From positions 62,001 to 126,000 of the forward strand of contig JALOOX010000001.1 in the NCBI GenBank assembly GCA_025454175.1: a DNA stretch of 64,000 bases. Reading direction: 5' to 3'. Positions within the stretch are counted from its first letter, which is position 1, and every line of letters starts with the position of its first letter. Position numbers and translations under genes: made by a program. Below the pieces are notes generated by a model. That model was not told the origin of the DNA, did not search any database, and was given only the letters and a program-made list of their open reading frames with translations. This DNA comes from Syntrophobacteraceae bacterium. Its GTDB lineage: Bacteria > Desulfobacterota > Syntrophobacteria > Syntrophobacterales > Syntrophobacteraceae. Below are positions 26,675 through 35,453 of the stretch, piece after piece.

Positions 26675-29600
26675 TCAAGGATCGAGGCGGGCCATGCCTG
26701 CCAGTTGGGGCACGAGGTTCCTCATCTCCTTTTGAATGGATTCCAGGCCGTCGGGGGCATGGAGCCCCTGGGCCGCCAGAAGGCGCCGCGGGATCTCCCA
26801 GTCGCCGAGGGATTCCCCCTGGGGCTCGAACACCCGCCTGAGATCGAGGATCGTTCCCTCCTGGTTGATGACCGTTCCCTGCTGCTCGCCGAAGCCAGCC
26901 ATGGGGAGCACGACGTGGGCCAGGTCCAGGGCGGGACCCGGAGAGCAGTCGGCCACGGCCAGGAGCTCCACTCGGCCCAAGAGGTCCTTCCACTTCCCGG
27001 GGTCCTTTTCCCACAGAAGATGGGCCTCCTGCACGAAGAGCCCCCGGATGAGGCCGGCTTCCAGAAGCTCTTCCACGGCGACCCAGTGCTCCAGGGGAAG
27101 CTCAGGAGAGTGCCACGCCTCGGAGAAAAGCCTGGAAGCCGCCGGGTCGGCCACATCCATCATCCCGGGGAGGCGCCTGGGCGACACCCCCATGAGGAGA
27201 CCTCCGAAGGTGTTGATCTCCGCTGTGAGCGGATAGAGCCATGCACCCGCCTCACCCTGGGAAGCAGTCCTGGCGGCGGCGAGCCGGACCAGGGTCTCCA
27301 GCACCGGCATGGTCTCCGCCGTTTCGGCCAGGCTGTCGGGGAAAACGAAAGCTATGGAAGGAGTGCTTGAGACAGCCTCCTTCAGGGCCTCCCAGACTTC
27401 CCCGGGCAGCTCGCCCTGGCGGCAGTCGTGGTGCACCGGCTTCCCCCGGGATGGGCTTGACGCGGCATGGGCCCGGTGCAACGGGCTTCCCGATGCGCCC
27501 CGGGATTGGATAACGGCATCCAGGAGGTCCTTCAGCATGCGGCTCCACCGGGCCGGTTCGGCGTGAAGGGCCACCGTCGCGAAAGGTGTGAGCTCATCGG
27601 GCCGGGAGCTGATCTGCCAGACGGGGACATCCCTGTTTTTCACGGACCTCCGGATCACCGTGGCCACCACGGGGGAGAGCTCCTCCAGGTTGTCTCCGCA
27701 CACGAAAAAGGCCCGGGCCGTCCGCAGGCCGGCCAAATCCTGCTGCACCCCGCCGCCGGCGGCGTGCTCGTCCATCACGGCGCGGAGCTTCTCCCACGGC
27801 TCCCGGCCCGGGAAATCCACGTTGTGGCTCTGCCATCCCGCGCGCATCCATTTCTGGAGGAGGTAAAGGGATTCATTGGTGGCGCGGGGGGACGCGAGGG
27901 CGCCAAGGGCTGCCGCGCCCTTGCCCTCGTGAATGCTCTGGAAGCCCGAGATGACGGCCTCCACCGCTTCCCGCCACGAGACCTCCCGGAGGGCTCCTCC
28001 CCGGCGCACCATGGGTTTGAGGACACGCTCTCCGAGCCAAACGCCGTCGAAAACGCGGAACCTGCCCCGCCGGCAGGTCGAAGCCCAGCTGGGGGGCCGG
28101 AGGGCTCCATCGGCAATCCAGACCAGGCTTTCCTCTTTGAACTTCAACTCCAGCTCGCAGCCGAGCCCGCAGTGGATGCAGTGGGTCGACGCCCCCCGCC
28201 AGTCCAGCCGGTCGACGGCTTTCCCTTCCTGCTTCTCCATGAGGGCCCCCGTCGGGCAAAGATCCACGCACAGACCGCAGTTGACGCATCGCTCGTTGAA
28301 CCGGGGCCATTCCTTGAGGTTGATGGCGTCCGACACCTGGAAAGCCGCGCACGCCACGTAGCATCGTTCGCAACGGATGCACTTGTTGGGATCGAGAGCG
28401 ATGAGCCGATGCGTGTCCACGGCCGTCACGCGCTGGTGATGAACCTTGTTGCCCGGTTGATCCCTCCAGTTCACCTGGAATTCGTTCATGAGCTGGCGCA
28501 GCCGGCAGTCGAAGGCGGCGGAGCAGCCGCACGAAAGGCATCGCACTGCTTCCCGCCTGGCCTGCTCGAGGCTGAAACCGAGCTCCACCTGCTGGAAGTG
28601 ACTGACACGCTCAGTCGGCTCCAGGTGGGCCATCGACTCCCGCGACATGGTTCGAAGCACGCTGAAAGGCTCGCGGTCTATGGTTTGGAGGTCCCCCTTG
28701 CTGATGTTGAACTCCACGGGCTCGGATTCCACCCTGCCCGTGACGAAGTACCGATCGAGCGAATGAGCGGCCTTTCGGCCGTCGGCGAGGGCGGCCACCA
28801 CGGTGGCCGGTCCTCGAAAGACGTCCCCTCCCACGAACACCACCCCGCGGCCGGTGTGCATGCTGGCGGGGTCACCTCCGATGGTGCTCCACCGGGTGAC
28901 GGGCAGGTCGTATCCGCTGCCCCCGGTGGCATCCTCCATGGGGATTTGCGGGTACTGCCCGATGGCGCTGATCACCTGGTCGACTTCCATCATCACCTCG
29001 GAGCCTTCGATGGGCACGGGACGGCGCCTGCCGCCGGCATCTGGGGCTCCAAGCTCCATGCGGATGAACTCGATGCGGCGCAGGACTCCCTTCTTCCCCA
29101 TGAGCTGGGTGGGGGCCACCAGGAACTGGATGTCCACTCCCTCCTCCTGGACGGCTTCGACCTCCTCGGGGCTCGCGGGCATCTCGTTGCGCGAGCGGCG
29201 ATAGAGGATCGTGACCTTTTCGGCCCCGAGGCGAAGGGCGGTGCGGGCGGCATCGATGGCCACATTGCCTCCGCCGATGACCGCCACCCGTTTGCCCACC
29301 TTTAACCCGCGGCGCTTTGGCTGGGCCATCTTTTCCAGGAGCTCGATGCCGCGCTCGACGCCCTTGAGGTCCTCTCCTTCAATGCCCAACCTGCGGGTGG
29401 CCCAGGCGCCTATGGCCACGAAGACGGCGTCGAAGCCGTCCCGCTTGAGCTCGCCAAGGGTGAAATCCCGCCCCCACTGGACCCCCGTTTTCACCTCCAC
29501 CCCAAGACCGATGATGCCCTCGATTTCCCAGTCCAGCACCTCCCTCGGGAGCCTGTAGGCGGGAATTCCGTACCTGAGCATCCCACCCAGCTTCTCCCTG

Positions 29601-30274
29601 GCCTCGAAGATCGTCGCCCCGTGCCCCATGCTCCTGAGATAGTAGGCGGCACTGAGCCCGGCCGGCCCCCCGCCGACGATGGCCACCCGGTGTCCCGTTG
29701 CAGGCGGTACGGGCGGAAGCACGCGCTCTCCCGCGTTCATCTCCCAGTCGGCCAGAAACCGCTTGCACCAGTTGATGGCCACGGCATCATCCACCAGGTG
29801 GCGCCTGCAGGCGGTCTCGCACGGGTGGGGACACACCCGCCCGATGGTGGCCGGCATGGGAATCTTCTCCTTGATGAGCCGGACGGCTTCACGGTACTCC
29901 CCGTGCCGTATCAGGGCCAGGTAACCCTGGATGTCCACGCCGGCGGGACAGGTTGCCGAGCACGGCGCGACGCAGTCCCCGTAGTGGGTGTCCAGCAGCA
30001 GGTCGAGGAGGAGCTTACGGGTCCTCCGGAGGTCTTCGTCTTCGGTGGTGATCTCCATCCCCTCGGCAACACGGGTGCTGCACGCCGCCTTGAACCTTTG
30101 CTCTCCCGCAACGCGCACGACGCACAGGCGGCAGTTTTCGAGGGGGTGCAGCAGCGGACTGTAACAGAGGACGGGGATGTGAATGCCCAAAAGGCCCGCC
30201 GCATCGAGAATGGTGCTTCCGGCGGGGACTTCCGCCGTCCTGCCGTCCATAAGAATCCTGACCTTATCGTTCAT
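26675..30274 (-). CDS. Fused ferredoxin / GltD-like FAD oxidoreductase / molybdopterin-oxidoreductase-like protein
   Basis: A 1199-residue cytoplasmic redox enzyme with four parts. Residues 1-80 are a NuoG-like [2Fe-2S] domain (CYSPLLHPLENCRLCVVRV, then ACST). Residues about 95-560 match GltD/NfnB: CVAPCSATCPAGVDIQGY, FAD-binding VAIVGGGPAGLSAAYYLRS and NAD(P)-binding VAVIGGGNVAIDAARTAL. Residues about 600-720 hold CLSCGCSA and two ferredoxin-like motifs (NKCIRCERCYVAC, RCVNCGLCVDLCPTGAL). The rest resembles the molybdopterin oxidoreductase fold beginning CIHCGLGCELELK, with no clear Sec/Cys molybdenum ligand. It probably shuttles electrons between NAD(P)H and ferredoxin or a formate/hydrogen enzyme. 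It is downstream of a kinase/regulator pair. Confidence 0.88.
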   Translation of the reverse strand: MNDKVRILMDGRTAEVPAGSTILDAAGLLGIHIPVLCYSPLLHPLENCRLCVVRVAGEQRFKAACSTRVAEGMEITTEDEDLRRTRKLLLDLLLDTHYGDCVAPCSATCPAGVDIQGYLALIRHGEYREAVRLIKEKIPMPATIGRVCPHPCETACRRHLVDDAVAINWCKRFLADWEMNAGERVLPPVPPATGHRVAIVGGGPAGLSAAYYLRSMGHGATIFEAREKLGGMLRYGIPAYRLPREVLDWEIEGIIGLGVEVKTGVQWGRDFTLGELKRDGFDAVFVAIGAWATRRLGIEGEDLKGVERGIELLEKMAQPKRRGLKVGKRVAVIGGGNVAIDAARTALRLGAEKVTILYRRSRNEMPASPEEVEAVQEEGVDIQFLVAPTQLMGKKGVLRRIEFIRMELGAPDAGGRRRPVPIEGSEVMMEVDQVISAIGQYPQIPMEDATGGSGYDLPVTRWSTIGGDPASMHTGRGVVFVGGDVFRGPATVVAALADGRKAAHSLDRYFVTGRVESEPVEFNISKGDLQTIDREPFSVLRTMSRESMAHLEPTERVSHFQQVELGFSLEQARREAVRCLSCGCSAAFDCRLRQLMNEFQVNWRDQPGNKVHHQRVTAVDTHRLIALDPNKCIRCERCYVACAAFQVSDAINLKEWPRFNERCVNCGLCVDLCPTGALMEKQEGKAVDRLDWRGASTHCIHCGLGCELELKFKEESLVWIADGALRPPSWASTCRRGRFRVFDGVWLGERVLKPMVRRGGALREVSWREAVEAVISGFQSIHEGKGAAALGALASPRATNESLYLLQKWMRAGWQSHNVDFPGREPWEKLRAVMDEHAAGGGVQQDLAGLRTARAFFVCGDNLEELSPVVATVIRRSVKNRDVPVWQISSRPDELTPFATVALHAEPARWSRMLKDLLDAVIQSRGASGSPLHRAHAASSPSRGKPVHHDCRQGELPGEVWEALKEAVSSTPSIAFVFPDSLAETAETMPVLETLVRLAAARTASQGEAGAWLYPLTAEINTFGGLLMGVSPRRLPGMMDVADPAASRLFSEAWHSPELPLEHWVAVEELLEAGLIRGLFVQEAHLLWEKDPGKWKDLLGRVELLAVADCSPGPALDLAHVVLPMAGFGEQQGTVINQEGTILDLRRVFEPQGESLGDWEIPRRLLAAQGLHAPDGLESIQKEMRNLVPQLAGMARLDP

Positions 30275-30339
30275 GGGTCCCTCCAGACTCTGGCCACCAG
30301 TTCACTGAACGGTCATGATCGAGCGCCGGCTCCATGGGA

Positions 30340-30741
30340 TCATGATGTCCGCTTTTCCAGGAGAAGCTGGATGTTATGGTTCAAGGCCTGCGGATCGACG
30401 GGCTTTTCCATGAAGATATCCGCGGCAATCCAGTCCATGTCTTCCTCCACCGAACGGCCGTAACCCTTTTCGGTGTCGGGTTGGGCCGAGACGATGATGA
30501 TGGGAAACCGCTCCAGCCCCTTCTTCTGCCTCAGCTTCACGGCGAGCTCGAGCCCTTCGTCCATGGTGGCCATCATGATGTCCAGAATCAGGAGATCCGG
30601 TTTTTCGACCTCGATGCTCCTCGGGACTCCGGCGGTGCTGTTGGCCGTGGTCACATCGTAGCCGAAGCGTCTCAGGATGGCGGCCGTGATCTCCAGGAAA
30701 CTGGGATCGTCGTCAACGATCATGATTTTGTGCTTCTTCAT
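30340..30741 (-). CDS. Single-domain response regulator
   Basis: A 133-residue receiver domain without output domain. Acidic pocket IVDDDPSF, phospho-acceptor Asp54 in DLLILDIMM, the Ser switch in IIIVSAQPD and Lys in IFMEKPVD are all present. It starts 41 nt after the histidine kinase and ends 65 nt before the fused oxidoreductase, so the three probably form one transcript. Without a DNA-binding part it likely works through protein contact or a phosphorelay. GGAG precedes the ATG. Confidence 0.92.
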   Translation of the reverse strand: MKKHKIMIVDDDPSFLEITAAILRRFGYDVTTANSTAGVPRSIEVEKPDLLILDIMMATMDEGLELAVKLRQKKGLERFPIIIVSAQPDTEKGYGRSVEEDMDWIAADIFMEKPVDPQALNHNIQLLLEKRTS

Positions 30742-30782
30742 GCATCACTCCTCCCGTGCTCGAGTTTCGGCAAACAGGCACT

Positions 30783-32819
30783 TCAATCCCTCGGCACCTC
30801 GATGATGAATGCCGTCCATTCGCCCTCCAGGCTCTCGACCCATATCCTCCCGCCATGGCGCTCCACGATGGTCTTCGTGATGAAAAGCCCGAGTCCCGTT
30901 CCTCGAGTCGAAAGTTGACGGGAGGTGTGCAACCGCTCGAACTTCCTGAACAACCTGCCCCTGTCCTCCGCGCTGATGCCGGGACCGGAATTCCATACCT
31001 CCATGCGGCAACGGTCTCCCAGGTCGGCAACGGTGATGCGAATCCTTCCCGACTCGTCGCCGTACTTCAAGGCGTTGTTCACCAGGTTGCCGAGAACACT
31101 CCGGAAGAGCTCTGGATCGAGGTTCCACTGGAGCTCGGGAGGGACATCCACGCAAATGGAAACCCTTCGCTCCACGATGGTTCCCCCGAGACCTTCGATG
31201 ACCGGCTGCACGACCTCGTCCATGATACGGGCGGGACGGGGCTGGACGGGCAGTTCGTCCTTTTCGATCCTGGACAGGTCCAGGTAATGCTTGATCATCT
31301 CCATGGACTGCTCCAGGTTTCGGCATATGGCTTCCACCATAAGGCTCTGCTCCCGGGCCAGCTCGCCGAAGACTTCCTGGCGCAGCGCATTGGCGCTCAT
31401 GTAGCTGTTGGCGATGGGCGACTTGAGCTCGTGGGTGACGAAGCTGAGCATCTCCAGGTACCGCCGGTTCAGTCGCGAAAACCGCTCATTGGCCTCGTTG
31501 AGCCGTATGTTGGCTTCCACGAGCTTGCTCATGTGCCTGCGGAGCTCCGTGAGGTCCTGGAAATAGCCCACGACGGCGAGCTCCTCTCCGTCCTTGAAAA
31601 GCAGAGCCGCCGAAAGCCGTATGGGAATGGTCCGTCCGTCCTTGCCGACAATGCTGGTCGTGTAATCCAGGAGGGTCCCGGGTCCTCCGTATTCATCGCT
31701 CAGAAGGGCCTTCTTGATGGCCTGCGCCTCTCCAGCCGCGTATAAATCCTGCACGGGCAGCTTGTGGAGCACTTCCTCCGGGGTGTAGTCCAGGAGGCGC
31801 TGGGCCCCTTTGTTGTACAAAATGACGAGACCGTCCCGGTCGTTGGCCATGATGCCGTCGGGGCAGGCGTCGAGGAGTCGCTCCTCGAACTCATAATGCT
31901 GCTGGAGCTGTTTCTGGTAAGCCCTGAGCCTGGCCGCCATGACCTTGAACCCGAGGGTGAGACTCGACAGCTCGTCGCCCGATGAATATCTGAAAAAGTC
32001 GCATTGGCCGCAGGAGGGATGCGGCGGCTCCTTCTCCCGTGCCGCACCCTTTTCCTGCTCGCCGATCAGAAGGGGGCAGAGGCCGGGGGAATCGCCCAGG
32101 TCCCTCAGCAGAAGATCGTCCTGGAGCTTCTCACGGCAGGGGAGCTCCCGCTCCACTTCCCGGACCACGTCCTCAAGCTCGCCCCTGGCCAGGGAGGCGG
32201 TCATGCGCATGAGCCGGTCGACGGGACGGGTGATCATGCGCGTGAAGCCCCTTGTCAGGAAGAAGCTTATGGCGAGAACCAGCAGGGTCACCGTGAAGAG
32301 CACTCGAAAGAGCTGGACGCTGATCTGCTCCAGGGACCTGGCGCAGACACCGACCCGCACCGTCAGCTCGGTCTCGGGTGGCGAAGGGCCTGGGTCCCTA
32401 AGCAGGACCTGGTAGACGGGATTCCCGGAAGTCGGGCGCTTAACGAGCACATTCTCCATTCCGCCCACGACGTCGAACCCATCCGCCCCCGTTCCGGTGC
32501 GGCATTCATCATCCCCCATCCAGAATGTCGGGCTGTCGTTTCGATCCAGAAGCTCAACATGGAGCAGCTTGGGCATCACGGCAAAGAGAGGCTTGAGGCT
32601 GGCCCTCAATTGAGCCTCCCCGTCTCCATCCGGAAGCTCCCGGACCTGGTCCACCACCCCACGGGCGATCTTCCACGCCCCGTCGGTGACGTCGGCCTCC
32701 ATGGCCGGCAGGATGACCCGGTCGATGGCTATGGCGCCGGTGACGACCACCAGAGCCACCATGGCGAGCGTTATGAGCAGGATTTTGTTTTGAAAGCTGA
32801 GCCGCCTGAGAAAGCGCAT
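30783..32819 (-). CDS. Sensor histidine kinase with HAMP domain split by a Cys-rich insert, and PAS
   Basis: Membrane kinase of 678 residues: TM1 (about 12-32), periplasmic sensor (about 33-168), TM2 (170-188), HAMP, PAS (about 315-425), HisKA (phospho-His463 in VTHELKSPIANS) and ATPase domain ending in GTGLGLFITKTIVERHGGRIWV. The first HAMP helix (ITRPVDRLMRMTASLARGELE, 196-216) and the second (GDELSSLTLGFKVMAARLR, 281-299) are separated by about 65 residues instead of a short linker. The insert carries Cys228, Cys248, Cys270 and Cys273 (PCREK; LCPLL; SCGQCDFF). This suggests metal or redox input between membrane and kinase. Partner regulator is at 30340. Confidence 0.92.
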   Translation of the reverse strand: MRFLRRLSFQNKILLITLAMVALVVVTGAIAIDRVILPAMEADVTDGAWKIARGVVDQVRELPDGDGEAQLRASLKPLFAVMPKLLHVELLDRNDSPTFWMGDDECRTGTGADGFDVVGGMENVLVKRPTSGNPVYQVLLRDPGPSPPETELTVRVGVCARSLEQISVQLFRVLFTVTLLVLAISFFLTRGFTRMITRPVDRLMRMTASLARGELEDVVREVERELPCREKLQDDLLLRDLGDSPGLCPLLIGEQEKGAAREKEPPHPSCGQCDFFRYSSGDELSSLTLGFKVMAARLRAYQKQLQQHYEFEERLLDACPDGIMANDRDGLVILYNKGAQRLLDYTPEEVLHKLPVQDLYAAGEAQAIKKALLSDEYGGPGTLLDYTTSIVGKDGRTIPIRLSAALLFKDGEELAVVGYFQDLTELRRHMSKLVEANIRLNEANERFSRLNRRYLEMLSFVTHELKSPIANSYMSANALRQEVFGELAREQSLMVEAICRNLEQSMEMIKHYLDLSRIEKDELPVQPRPARIMDEVVQPVIEGLGGTIVERRVSICVDVPPELQWNLDPELFRSVLGNLVNNALKYGDESGRIRITVADLGDRCRMEVWNSGPGISAEDRGRLFRKFERLHTSRQLSTRGTGLGLFITKTIVERHGGRIWVESLEGEWTAFIIEVPRD

Positions 32820-33161
32820 GAGTCCATTCCATCCACAGGGCCGTTAAGGAGTGTCTTCCCTGCTCACAGTCCGATGGCTCCGGTCTTCCGCACAACCGGA
32901 GCAACCACGGATCCGGTATTGCGCCGGGAGCCCCCCGGGAGCGGCATGTCGGTGTTCAGCAAGGGGACGGGACGCGGTTTGCCGTTTCGGCGGTCGCATT
33001 CACTGGTTTCGAGAGCGAGGCGAGCTGCAGCATGATCGCAGGGGGTGGAGCCATGGGGACAAAGGGCGTGTTGCGGAAGTTATCATAGCGCGAAAATCGC
33101 CGAAAGGGGAGCGTTTGGTGATCCATTATCGAAGTCACCTCCCCGGGATTGGAAAGCACCC
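32820..33161. other. Intergenic gap without recognised gene
   Basis: A 342-nt stretch upstream of the kinase and downstream of the transporter, both minus-strand genes. Open frames here are short and read like antisense or chance frames. It presumably contains the kinase promoter, but I could not single out a convincing -35/-10 pair. Confidence 0.5.
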
Positions 33162-34100
33162 TCAGGATTTGAACTGCCAGCGCGTGTAGGCCAACAGGCC
33201 GAGGACGGTGAGCCCGACCCCCGTGGCCCCCATGGCACCCGGGAAGCTCCCGTGCAGAAAGATCATCTCGCCCATGAGCGAAAAGACCACCTCCATGGAC
33301 TGTGTGGCATCGACGGCGGCGATTTCATAGGGATGCGAGCAAAGATGCCTCGCGTGGAGAAAAATGGCCGTGGCGACAACGCCGGAAAACAGCGCCACCA
33401 TGGCCGTGTTGACCCATTGACCCGGCGAAGGCGGAGGTGGCGCCGCCAGGAGCACGAGAGCGACCCAGAATGGCACCGATCCCAGGGTCAGGAGCAGCAC
33501 CCGGGCGAAGCTGTCCTCGATGACGTCGTGGTCGATGTGCGGTATGAGCCTGCCGGCGCCCCGTTTCGCCTCCCACACCATCTGATTTCCCACGGGGTAA
33601 GCGAAGGCGGCGACAATGACGGGAAGAGCGCCGCCGAGCACCTCGCGAATGGGCACCGATGAACCGTGCTCAACGTTCACCAGGAGAATACCCGCGAAGA
33701 TGAGTGTCGTGAGCAGGAGCCCCCGGCTCGGGACCCTTCTTCCGAAGACCATCAGAACCACGGGAGTGGCCAGGATGGTGGTCTGCCACGTGGTGGCGAC
33801 GATCCATCCGGGGGCGAACGATGCACTGAAACAGAGCAGCGAGTAAAAGACTCCGAAGCCGATGCTGCCCGCCGCAATCCAGAAGACCCAGTGGCTCAGA
33901 AAGGCGACGGCGATCTGCACCAGGCGTCCGGCGCCCCGGGTGACGAGAACCCAGGCGCAAAGAAACGCCGTCATGTATCCGAATCTCAGACTCGCGGTCC
34001 AGACCCAGTGGCCGCCCTCGAGGCTCATGGCCCGGTTCAGGACGAAGGTGCTGCTGAAAAACAGGGCGGCCAGCATTCCAAGGGAAACCAGGCGAAGCAT
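33162..34100 (-). CDS. Multidrug resistance efflux transporter family (EmrE-like DMT) protein
   Basis: Inner-membrane protein of about 312 residues with ten predicted helices in two EamA-like halves. Examples are LGMLAALFFSSTFVLNRAM, FWIAAGSIGFGVFYSLLCF, LLTTLIFAGILLVNV, VLLLTLGSVPFWVALVLL and ATGVGLTVLGLLAYTRW. Strings such as ALFFSSTFVLNRAMSLEGGHWVWTASLRF fit the DUF/Pfam EmrE-type multidrug transporter family rather than small SMR proteins. I chose ATG 34100 (MLRLVSLG), with GGGAG upstream; the frame extends to 34121. It lies 42 nt after the CBS-ACT gene and is probably co-transcribed. Substrate is unknown. Confidence 0.8.
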   Translation of the reverse strand: MLRLVSLGMLAALFFSSTFVLNRAMSLEGGHWVWTASLRFGYMTAFLCAWVLVTRGAGRLVQIAVAFLSHWVFWIAAGSIGFGVFYSLLCFSASFAPGWIVATTWQTTILATPVVLMVFGRRVPSRGLLLTTLIFAGILLVNVEHGSSVPIREVLGGALPVIVAAFAYPVGNQMVWEAKRGAGRLIPHIDHDVIEDSFARVLLLTLGSVPFWVALVLLAAPPPPSPGQWVNTAMVALFSGVVATAIFLHARHLCSHPYEIAAVDATQSMEVVFSLMGEMIFLHGSFPGAMGATGVGLTVLGLLAYTRWQFKS

Positions 34101-34142
34101 GAAAACAGCTCCCGGAAACATGCATATTGAGGATTGAAAGCT

Positions 34143-34835
34143 TTATTCGGGGGAATCCAGGAAGACTTCCCGCCGGTTCTCGCGGTGGTCCACCACGTAG
34201 TACAGGGCGGCTTTCCGCTGGAGCTCTTTCTGAAGTTGCCCGAGGGTCTCGCGGTCGATGTCGTAGGCCCGGATGTATACCATGCGATAGCCGGCGGGCA
34301 TGGGCTCGTAGCTTCCCAGGATGCTGGCGATGCGCCCCCCGTGGTCCCGGATGATGTCCGTCAGCTCCTTGATGGTGCCGGGGCGATCCTCGATCTTGAA
34401 GGCGAACTGCACTCCCTTCCTGCCGAGACCGCTCAAGGCGATGAGCACCTTGAAGAGGTCGTCCCGGGTGATCATGCCGACAACATCCCCACTCGCGTCC
34501 ACGACAGGCGCCCCCGAGATCCTGTGCTTCAGAAGCAGCTCGGCGGTTTCCTCCACCGTCCAGTCCACCGGGACGGTGACGGGACTCCTGGTCATGACGT
34601 CCTTGATCTTGATCTTGGAGAGCAGGTAGAGGAGCTCGTGCACATCGAGGGTCGTCGCGTCCGAGGCCGATGCACGCTTGAGATCCGTGTCCGAGACGAC
34701 CCCCACCAGCTTTCCCTTCCCGGTGACCGGGAGCATCCGGACGTTGTGCTCCTTCATCATGGCCGTCGCGCGCTGCATGGATTCGTCGTCTCCGATGGTG
34801 ACGACGTCCTTGCTCATCCAGTCCCTGACAAGCAT
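34143..34835 (-). CDS. Tandem CBS domain protein with C-terminal ACT domain (AcuB-like)
   Basis: Cytoplasmic ligand-sensing protein of 230 residues. Two CBS motifs cover about 1-140 (VRDWMSKDVVTIGDDESMQRATAMMKEHNVRMLPV; IKDVMTRSPVTVPVDWTVEETAELLLKHRISGAPVVD), which usually bind adenine nucleotides. The ACT domain covers about 145-220 (FAFKIEDRPGTIKELTDIIRDHGGRIASIL) and typically binds amino acids. The combination matches AcuB-type proteins, often linked to acetoin or acetyl-CoA metabolism, though no such gene is near. AAAAGGAGG precedes ATG 34835, and a good sigma-70-type promoter lies at 34879-34908. Confidence 0.9.
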   Translation of the reverse strand: MLVRDWMSKDVVTIGDDESMQRATAMMKEHNVRMLPVTGKGKLVGVVSDTDLKRASASDATTLDVHELLYLLSKIKIKDVMTRSPVTVPVDWTVEETAELLLKHRISGAPVVDASGDVVGMITRDDLFKVLIALSGLGRKGVQFAFKIEDRPGTIKELTDIIRDHGGRIASILGSYEPMPAGYRMVYIRAYDIDRETLGQLQKELQRKAALYYVVDHRENRREVFLDSPE

Positions 34836-34878
34836 GGAATGACCTCCTTTTTCGAAAGATTACGATGCCGCCCCGCCA

Positions 34879-34908
34879 ATTATAGAGCTTGCGGGCTTGA
34901 TTCTCCAA
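34879..34908 (-). promoter_or_regulatory. Sigma-70-type promoter of the CBS-ACT/transporter genes
   Basis: On the minus strand, TTGGAG (34903-34908), an 18-nt spacer and a perfect TATAAT (34879-34884) precede the CBS-ACT start by about 44 nt. Confidence 0.6.
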
Positions 34909-35124
34909 ACGGCATGATTAAATGCCTGAACAATTCATGGCTGCGGCGATTCGCGGTCATCAAGGTTTGGTTACACGGTTCGATTCTGCTTGATGCGCAG
35001 TGCCGCAAGTCGGAATGCCAAGGGAAGCCATACTCTGACCATGGGCATGACGGGAGCCTCAGCCGCTTGCAGCCCCACCATCCGTCTCCCCGCCTCCTTG
35101 TCTCCCACACTGCGCAGTCACCGG

Positions 35125-35144
35125 ATGCTGATTCAACAGCATTG
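35125..35144. repeat. Short dyad shared with the 40.2-kb element
   Basis: ATGCTG-ATTCAA-CAGCAT is an inverted repeat. The 16-mer TGATTCAACAGCATTG (35129-35144) is identical to 40296-40311, the outer end of the double-hairpin element there. It may be a remnant or solo end of that element. The surrounding gap (34909-35202) shows no other gene. Confidence 0.6.
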
Positions 35145-35202
35145 AGGGGGTCAGCATCACCGCTCAGGGCGCCAATCGCTTCAATTCAAAAGGGGGTCGG
35201 AA

Positions 35203-35451
35203 ATGGGATTCATTTCGTGGATCGTCATGGGTTTGATGGTCGGCGCAGTCGCGAAATTCATCATGCCGGGCAAAGACCCGGGCGGATTCATCATCACGAT
35301 ACTCCTGGGCATCGCAGGGGCTTTCGTGGGCGGATTCGTTGCTTCCACCATGGGAATTGGGACATTCACCGGTTTCAACCTGGGGAGCTTCCTGGTGGCT
35401 ACCGGCGGAGCGGTGCTCCTTCTGATCATCTACCGCGCACTGAAGAGATAG
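35203..35451 (+). CDS. GlsB/YeaQ/YmgE-family stress-response membrane protein
   Basis: An 82-residue inner-membrane protein with three helices: MGFISWIVMGLMVGAVAKFIMPG, GGFIITILLGIAGAFVGGFVA and NLGSFLVATGGAVLLLIIYRALKR. The PGKDPGGFIITILLGIAGAFVGGF string is the family hallmark (formerly called transglycosylase-associated protein). Expression is often stress-induced; the molecular role is unclear. AAGGGGGTC precedes the ATG. It converges with the CCA-adding enzyme gene, whose stop lies 3 nt downstream. Confidence 0.92.
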   Translation: MGFISWIVMGLMVGAVAKFIMPGKDPGGFIITILLGIAGAFVGGFVASTMGIGTFTGFNLGSFLVATGGAVLLLIIYRALKR

Positions 35452-35453
35452 CA

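Noticed and set aside
23544-27014. 1156-codon open frame on the minus strand opposite the large membrane protein
   Set aside because: Antisense shadow. The plus strand gives coherent membrane helices and a ribosome start, while the minus frame is a His/Gln/Gly-rich mix typical of GC-rich antisense reading, and it overlaps the 3' part of a real gene.
27467-29305. 612-codon plus-strand frame inside the fused oxidoreductase
   Set aside because: Antisense of a gene with complete FAD, NAD and Fe-S motifs.
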